Shown here: in pieces, positions 58,094-64,000 of the stretch | How positions within the stretch are numbered: the first letter of the stretch is position 1 | How the letters are laid out: every line of letters starts with the position of its first letter | Source of the DNA: Circinella minor | Lineage: Eukaryota > Mucoromycota > Mucoromycetes > Mucorales > Lichtheimiaceae | Assembly (NCBI GenBank): GCA_016758965.1 | Contig: JAEPRB010000030.1 | Span: 209,663 to 273,662 of the forward strand | Direction of reading: 5' to 3' | DNA length: 64,000 bases | Notes under the pieces: model-generated | The model's database searches: none | Told to the model about the DNA's origin: nothing | What the model saw: only the letters and a program-made list of their open reading frames with translations | Made by a program: the position numbers and the translations under genes

Positions 58094-58500
58094 CATCGAC
58101 TTTTTGTAAACCAATTAGAAAATAGTTTTTTTTTTTTTTTTCTCTTTCTCTCTTTTTTTTCCTTTCCCTTTTTTGCTTTTCTTCTTTTATAACTTTTTTC
58201 GTGACATTTTGCAAGTGACAAATTTAAAGGAGGAGAGAAGAGGAAAAAAAAAATACGACAAAAAACACACACACATTCACACACATTTATACTCTCATAC
58301 TCTTTTTTTTTTTCCTTCCATCATACATAACAAAAATAACAAACTCTTCTTTAACATTATATATATAAAGTAAAACAAAAAAAAAAAAACTACTACTCTT
58401 TTTTTTTTTTTATGTGTGTTTGGATTTTTCTTTTTAAATAACTAACTTATTAAAAATAAAACTGGTTTTATTTTAATTTTCTTTTACTTTTTAGATTCTA
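58094..58500. other. Promoter region of the DEF1-like gene
   Basis: CT- and T-rich tracts (58127-58200, 58300-58320) separate the NIPA stop from the DEF1-like ATG on the same strand. No coding sequence is supported. Confidence 0.5.
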
Positions 58501-61500
58501 ATGACTTCACACGGATCACGTATGACAGGTGGATCGTCAGAATCATCTGATTTGAAAAAACTCAAGTCAAAATATTCTTCACAACTTTCTACACTTAAGG
58601 AGTTATTTACAGATTGGACAGACGATGATCTTTTATTTGCTATTCAAGATGCGAATGGAGATCTCGAAGTTGCAGTAGACCGAATTAGTGAAGGTAAGAG
58701 AGAAGAACTCGTGTTTTATTTACTTTTGGAAGTAAAAAAAAAAAAAAAAAAAAAAGAGTCGTTTTCTTTTTCTTTATTTGTTATTTTTTTTTTTCTTTTT
58801 TCTTTTTTTTTTTTATGGTTTCTTTGGTCAACGAAAAATAAAGGAAAAAGAAAGAAAAAAAAACTAAAAAAGAAGTACAATTTATATAAAAAAAAAAGGT
58901 CATGTTTTCCAATGGGGTGAAGTAAAAAGTAAAAAATCCAAAAAAGAAGCAGCACAACAAAAAGCGAAAGCAGCAGCAGCTACTCACCCAACTACAACAA
59001 CTCCTGCAACACCACCACAATCACAACAACAACATACTTATTCACATCATCGTTCTGAACGACCACAGTCATACAGAGGTAATAATGATCGATCTAGAAG
59101 AGGTATTGTATTATAGTTCTATCTTTCCCTTTATTTTTATTTTTTTTTATTTATTATTTTATTTCTGGCTTTGTATTCTGAGCTGACGCGTTCTTCTTGC
59201 TCGTTTTTTTTTCTACTCCCTTTCCATTAATTAACATCCCCTCCCCCGCCCCCCCTTCTTAATTTTTTTTATATATATTTATTTATTCAAGGTGGTCGTG
59301 GAGGACATGGTTCGCGTGGTCCAAGACAATCCAATAATAATAATACAGCTTCAGCAACAAATGCTACTAATGCTGCTACTTGGGGAACAACTCCTCCAAC
59401 AAAAACGTCATATCAACCGGAAGGAGGTGATTCTTCTTGGGCTTCTATTGCTTCAAGTAAAATGAATACTACTACAGATAATGATACACAACAACAAGAA
59501 ACAGAAGCAAATGGTAGTGGATGGGATGCTCCTAGTGGAACAGGATGGGATAGTAATGTAGCTACTGCTACTGAAGAAGCAGAAACAAAACCATCTACAA
59601 GTACTACTACAACTACACCCGCATCATCTGAACCAAAAACATGGGCTAGTCTACTTAAGTAAGTTTAGTTTTTTTTTTTTTCCCTCTTAAATTTACATCA
59701 TGAACTCATCATTTTTTTTTTTTTTTTTGCATAATTTATTAGAACACAACCTAAACCAGAACCAGAACCTCAACCACAAGAACAACAAAAGGAACCTGAA
59801 AGTGAATGGGATACAACCGAAACAACAACAAATGATAATGATAACGAATTTACTAAACCTACCACTACTACTGAAGAATCTACTACTACTACTACTACAT
59901 GGGAAGAACCAGATACAGCAGAAACAAAGGATGAATGGAATGCACCTACCAATGATAATTGGGGTACAACTGAAGAAACTACTGTCAGTACTACTACTGT
60001 TGAAGAAACCATTGTTGAAAAGGAAGAACCTGAAACTACTATTGAAACACGTGGAGAAAAGCCAGTAGAAAATGAAGTCGTTGAACAACAACAACAACCA
60101 GAAGAACAACCAGAAGAAGAAGCACCTGTTACTCGAAAACAATCTACTACAAGTCGTCGTTTGAAACAAGATGCACCTGTTGTTTTACCAAATAATAGTG
60201 CTTCATTAAGTTCCATTGGTGTCAAATTTGGTAGTTTGAATCTTGATGATAATTCAACTGAATCTGTTGATGTTCAAAAAAATACTACTACTACTACTCC
60301 TGCTGTTACTACTACAACTACTACTTTGCAATCAGAACCCACCAGGTAAAGTAATATATATATATATATAGGAAAAGAGGGTTGGAAAAAAAAAAGACCG
60401 TGTGTTGTTTAACACAAAAAAATAATAATAATAATATTTTTATATATAGAGAACAAGAAGAAGTTATTTCTGAAAGTCAATATGGTGCTACTGACGCTTT
60501 TGGAAGTACACCTTTGAAACAACAAGCTCAGCAACAGCCACAACAAGAAGTAATTCCTCAACAAACACAGCCACAACAACAACAGCAGCAGCAACAAGCT
60601 CATCTTCAACAACAGCAACAACAACAACAACAACAACAATTGTTTGGTGTTGATCAACTTCCTTCAGGTTATAGTTCTTATTTACCTAATCAACCACCTG
60701 CCAATTTATCTGGTTTTGGTGTTAGTCCAATGGGATCGCTTCCAGAATATGGTGTTTATGGTACTGAAGCACATCGTGCAGCTGCAGCTATGGTAAGTTT
60801 TTTCTTTTTTAAAAAATAAAAAGCATGTGGTTTTTTTTTTTTTTTCTGTGTGTGGGACCAATAAGATTTTTGTTATTTTTTTTTATTTTATATGGAAATA
60901 AATAATGATTTAAATATTATTTATAGGGATATTATGATCCATCTGCTTATAGTCAATCACCTTCAGTTACCTCTGCAGGTACTTATCAAGGTCGTGATAA
61001 ACATAATCAAGACGGTGTTACTATGCCTCAGCATTCAGGTGCTCAAACACCTGGAGCTGCTGCTGCTGCTGCCGCTGCTGCTCAGCAACAACAAATGTAT
61101 CCTGCCAACATGCCCTATTATCCCTATTATTATATGCCAAACCAATTTGGTTATCAACAATCTTATGGTCAACCATTTTTGAATAAAAACATGTATCCAA
61201 ACATGTATCAACAACATTCAGTTAAACCTAGTACAGGTGGTTCTGCTGCATCTCCTTATGGTTCAGCATCACCTTATTCACAAAATATGTATGGACAATC
61301 AGTAACAGGTAATACAAGTGGATATGATGATATGTCTGGTCTTCAACAACATTTGGGTGGTATGAGTCTTCATGATTATCAAAAACCATATCAACAACAA
61401 CAACAACAATTACCCGGTTTCTTGGGTGCAAGTGGTCAACAACAACCTAATCAACCACAACAAACACAACAACAACAAACACCACAACAATCGAATAAGA

Positions 61501-61751
61501 ATGAAGTAACAGGTGTTAAACAAAATGCTACTGCGAATGGTCATCAACAACCACCTCAACAACAACAACAATATCAACAAATGAACCCTGCTAATTATCT
61601 TGGTCATTCTTTCCCTTATCAACAACAGTATCCTCAACAACATTTCCCTCATTTCCAACAACAACAACAACCTACTGGTCAACAACAACAAGCACCTTCT
61701 GCTCAACAACCTTCTCCAATGGGTCGTCAACAACCTTATTGGAGTCAATAA
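58501..61751 (+). CDS. DEF1: RNA polymerase II degradation factor 1-like CUE protein
   Basis: Def1 recruits the elongin-cullin ligase to stalled RNA polymerase II; its CUE domain binds ubiquitin. Exons: 58501-58693, 58899-59102, 59292-59658, 59743-60345, 60450-60792 and 60927-61751 (844 aa; yeast Def1 has 738). The CUE domain at about 18-62 reads LKSKYSSQLSTLKELFTDW, then DDLLFAIQDANGDLEVAVD. The segment HVFQWGEVKSKKSKKEA right after it is typical of fungal Def1. The rest is disordered: an RGG-like stretch, Trp-containing repeats (GWDAPSG, SEWDTT, DEWNAP, DNWGTT), Thr/Glu repeats, long poly-Gln runs, and a Tyr/Gln/Pro-rich C-terminus. In yeast, proteasomal removal of the C-terminus lets Def1 enter the nucleus; this layout permits the same. 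Confidence 0.87.
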
Positions 61752-61924
61752 AGAAAAAAAATTAGTTTTTAGTTTGATTTGGAAAAAAAAAAAAAAAAAC
61801 TTTTTTATTATTATTATTATATATATATAAAAAAATTCATGCACACTTCACATATACACACACACACACACACCCATAAAAACATATCTCCTAAATAAAC
61901 AACCCTCCCATCTTATTTCATCAC

Positions 61925-61958
<34 letters not shown>

Positions 61959-62450
61959 GAAACTTTGTATTTAATTTTTTTTTTCCTCTTTTTTTTTTTT
62001 TTTTTTTTTTTATATAATCACTTTTCTCCCCCGCCTCCTCTTTTTCAAATGTCCACTGTGTTTTTTTTTCTCTCTCTCTCTCTCTTTAAACTCTTTAAAA
62101 AAAAAAGTCCCTCTTTTTTTTTTTTTTTTTCTCATTCTTCTTTTTTCATTCATTTTTTTTTTTTTTATCTTTCCATCATTTTGGTTATGGAAAATCAAAA
62201 AATAATAATAATATATATACATATTTGACATCTTGAAGTTGTCACTTGTAAAAAAAAAAAAACATACATACATACATACATACATATATTTTATATTTTA
62301 TATATTAGTTTTGTTATTGAATCATATAAATAATTTGGAGATCATATAAAAAGGTGGAGGGAGGGGGAGAAGGTTAATATACATCGGGGGGGGGGGTTTG
62401 GCGGGGAGAGCATAGAGGGAAATTTAAGTAAATAGTAATGAATGGGGTAA
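61752..62450. other. Convergent intergenic region with microsatellites
   Basis: The DEF1-like gene (+) and WWE gene (-) end here. It contains a (CA)n run at 61856-61873, poly-A at 61927-61957, poly-T at 61991-62010, (TC)n near 62070-62086, (ACAT)n at 62262-62286, and a run of about eleven G near 62386-62396. No coding sequence is supported. Confidence 0.6.
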
Positions 62451-62657
62451 TTAATATCCTGTTCTCGCAATTGTAACGCGTGCAGTATCAACAATAATAA
62501 AATTATTTCTTGGATTACAAAAAATGGAACGTCCATAATAAGGAAGAAATACATTTGTAAAAGCACCTGTTCTATTTAAGTTTTCAAGTATAATATTGGT
62601 TTGTGAATCAAAAGGGATCCACGTTTTATTTGATTCAAATACCCATAAGTAGGCCAT
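62451..62657 (-). CDS. Single WWE-domain mini-protein
   Basis: A 68-aa intronless frame starts at ATG 62657-62655. It begins MAYLWVFESNKTWIPFDSQT, then TNIILENLNRTG, and ends DTARVTIARTGY. The pattern of Trp-x-Phe-Glu, Trp-x-Pro-Phe, Leu-Glu, and a final Arg-rich beta strand corresponds to the WWE domain, which binds ADP-ribose units of poly(ADP-ribose) or supports ubiquitin-ligase partners (Deltex, RNF146, PARPs). Here the domain stands alone. Either it works as a free reader module or it is a truncated gene; upstream sequence shows no further coding exon. The final GY after the last strand and the stop look natural. It faces the 3' end of the DEF1-like gene. Confidence 0.6.
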   Translation of the reverse strand: MAYLWVFESNKTWIPFDSQTNIILENLNRTGAFTNVFLPYYGRSIFCNPRNNFIIVDTARVTIARTGY

Positions 62658-63126
62658 GGTTCCTTTTTGTTTGCTTGTTATATAATGTATAGAATTAATA
62701 ATAAAAATTTGAAAACTGTTTTTTTTTTTTTGTGGAATTATGGGTATTGTATTTATATATTAATTGAAGGTTGGGGGGGGAGAAAATATATCATAGGTAT
62801 ACATTTTACTTTTTTCATTGATCCCTCCCCCCCTCCCCTCCCCTCCCCACCTATCCTACTTATACAGATCGTCAATTCAAGAGAAGGGTGGCGTACTTGT
62901 ATGTAGTATTAAAAAAAATGATCCATATCTTGGCTAATTACTACGTACAATAGAAGCAATTTTACTGGTGCTTTAATACATCCTAATAGATTTACTAATA
63001 ATAATAATAATAATAATAATAATAGTAAGAGAAAGATGTACGACGTAATGAGGGTTTTTTTATGTATTAAAAGTAAATGATTCGTTCCTTTTAATAAAAA
63101 AGATGTCAATTTTTTTTTTTTTTTAC
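62658..63126. other. Intergenic region
   Basis: Besides the C-rich tract at 62823-62850, this contains a (TAA)n microsatellite at about 62994-63023 and A/T-rich DNA. It should hold the promoter of the WWE gene. Confidence 0.4.
62823..62850 (-). promoter_or_regulatory. C-rich/G-quadruplex-capable tract upstream of the WWE gene
   Basis: The plus strand reads repeated CCC(C) blocks separated by single T residues. The minus strand, which is the sense strand of the WWE gene, therefore has at least five G3-G7 blocks about 170 bp upstream of its ATG. This is a promoter G4 candidate by motif alone. Confidence 0.35.
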
Positions 63127-63277
63127 CTATTGTGTGGCACAACTTCAAGATATCAAAATTTCCCTTTTTTAATGCAAAATTTTTTGGTTTGCCATTATCG
63201 ACAAAGGCTGAGAAACTACGAATTGACTTTATACTAGCCACGCCACAGTTTGTTAATTTTATACATTTTATGTGCAC
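63127..63277 (-). other. Exon-like segment, protein unknown
   Basis: The segment is bounded on the minus strand by a TCTAG acceptor and a GTAAAA donor. It stays open for 50 codons, starting VHIKCIKLTNCGVASIKSI and then RSFSAFVDNGKPKNF, ending LKLCHTIG. It has no ATG. It looks like an internal exon of a gene running from further right, but no partner exon was found, so it may be a relic. Confidence 0.3.
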
Positions 63278-64000
63278 CTAGACCCATCATCATCATTTTT
63301 TTTTTTTAGTTACAACTCTACTTACATGTAAAGAGAAATAATTTTATAGGGGAAAGTTTGCTTTTGCTGCGGGGAGTTTTTTTGTACGTATATAATGCTT
63401 AATGACATTGGACATATTGGTTTTAATACATATTATGATTTGTTACTATAGACTTTATTTTTACGTATTTTTATTTTTACGTACGTACGTACAAAAACAA
63501 CTATTTTTCTATTCTATTATTACGTTAGATGATGTATACATTATTTTTGATATTGATTCATTTTGAAGTTATCTTTTGGGGGGGGATAATTTCATATATA
63601 CTTCTTTTTTTATAAATCTCAAATGTCATATCTGTCAAGTGTGATATGTTCTATTTAAGCTTTTATATAATTAAAATAATGATAGTCTTTGTAGTTAATC
63701 TCGCTCTATAAAATGAGATACGTACTGATCCATCATAAATACAGTTTCTCATCAAAGAATCTTTTCTGGAAAAAAAAAAAAGTACTTGACGCAATGATGG
63801 CTCACTGGCGGTAGTTGGGGGAAGGAATACAGCCAATAAAATCGATGGAAAAGGGGATTACAGACTGTAATCCCTTCTGTAATCCTTCTGTAATTGGCGA
63901 ATGAGAATGCGTTATTCTGGATTACAGAATTACGCCATCCCTAATTTGGATATCGGTCTTCTCATACAAACGACATTAATGAGTACTTCAAACACCCTTT
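63278..64000. other. AT-rich right end of window
   Basis: Apart from the palindromic repeat at 63854-63895, this holds no recognisable gene. A (CGTA)n run lies at about 63479-63491 and a G8 run near 63577. Confidence 0.45.
63854..63895. repeat. GGGATTACAG palindrome with CTGTAAT repeats
   Basis: GGGATTACAG and CTGTAATCCC form a perfect inverted repeat around one central A. Two more direct CTGTAAT copies follow at intervals of about 11-12 bp, and a GGATTACAG copy lies about 40 bp further on. It may be the end of a MITE that continues past the window. Confidence 0.5.

Noticed and set aside
1..64000. tRNA genes, rRNA or CRISPR arrays
   Set aside because: No B-box-like GGTTCGANTCC with a matching acceptor stem was found by eye, no rRNA stretch was recognised, and no regularly spaced repeats with unique spacers exist. 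A tRNAscan run would be decisive.

Overview
This window is nuclear DNA of a filamentous fungus, most probably an early-diverging one of the order Mucorales. That placement is an inference from several signs. The intergenic DNA is very AT-rich. Genes carry many short GT-AG introns, and coding regions hold long Gln, Asn, His and Thr runs. The gene set is fungal, including a Medusa-type regulator, a Gcr1-type domain, Def1 and the CAF-1 subunit Cac2. Decayed mobile genes resemble ones I associate with Mucorales. I saw no tRNA, rRNA or CRISPR array.

Layout. 1-3.4 kb: the 3' part of the CAF-1 middle subunit (CAC2, +), a CAP-Gly protein (-) and LSM2 (-). 3.4-20.5 kb: a gene-poor block with two orphan intronless ORFs, a small secreted peptide gene, a duplicated repeat, a 290-bp inverted-repeat element and the decayed 3' end of a LINE. 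20.5-32.4 kb: an HSF-type transcription factor (+), a Medusa-family regulator (+) and the 16-exon nuclear export receptor gene CSE1 (-). 32.4-38.1 kb: a Gcr1-domain gene (+), then two decayed multicopy-type genes (-), one split by a 338-bp MITE. 38.3-49.1 kb: a STEEP1-like protein (+), a single-pass membrane protein with a long Gln-rich tail (+), a tail-anchored protein (-), a mitochondrial J-protein (-), an ethanolamine kinase EKI1 (+) and a glycolipid transfer protein (-). 49.1-56.3 kb: a second gene-poor block with decayed coding pieces and two more inverted-repeat elements. 56.3-62.7 kb: a NIPA-family magnesium transporter (+), a Def1-like CUE protein (+) and a tiny WWE-domain protein (-). 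The last 1.3 kb holds one exon-like segment and a palindromic repeat.

Exon-intron structures were worked out by hand. For every multi-exon gene listed as complete, the exon lengths sum to a whole number of codons. The genes are ordinary eukaryotic single-gene units rather than operons. Functional groupings are loose: chromatin and transcription (CAC2, HSF, Medusa, Gcr1-like, Def1), RNA processing (LSM2), transport (CSE1) and membrane lipids (EKI1, GLTP).

The least ordinary parts are the two TE-rich blocks. There the hexamer TACGTA is strikingly over-represented, TA-flanked MITEs recur, and at 37118-37455 a MITE can be conceptually removed to restore an uninterrupted frame across the junction. 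I did not find a clearly new multi-gene system; the best candidates for undescribed biology are the expanded-family pseudogenes, the orphan ORFs and the motif enrichment.
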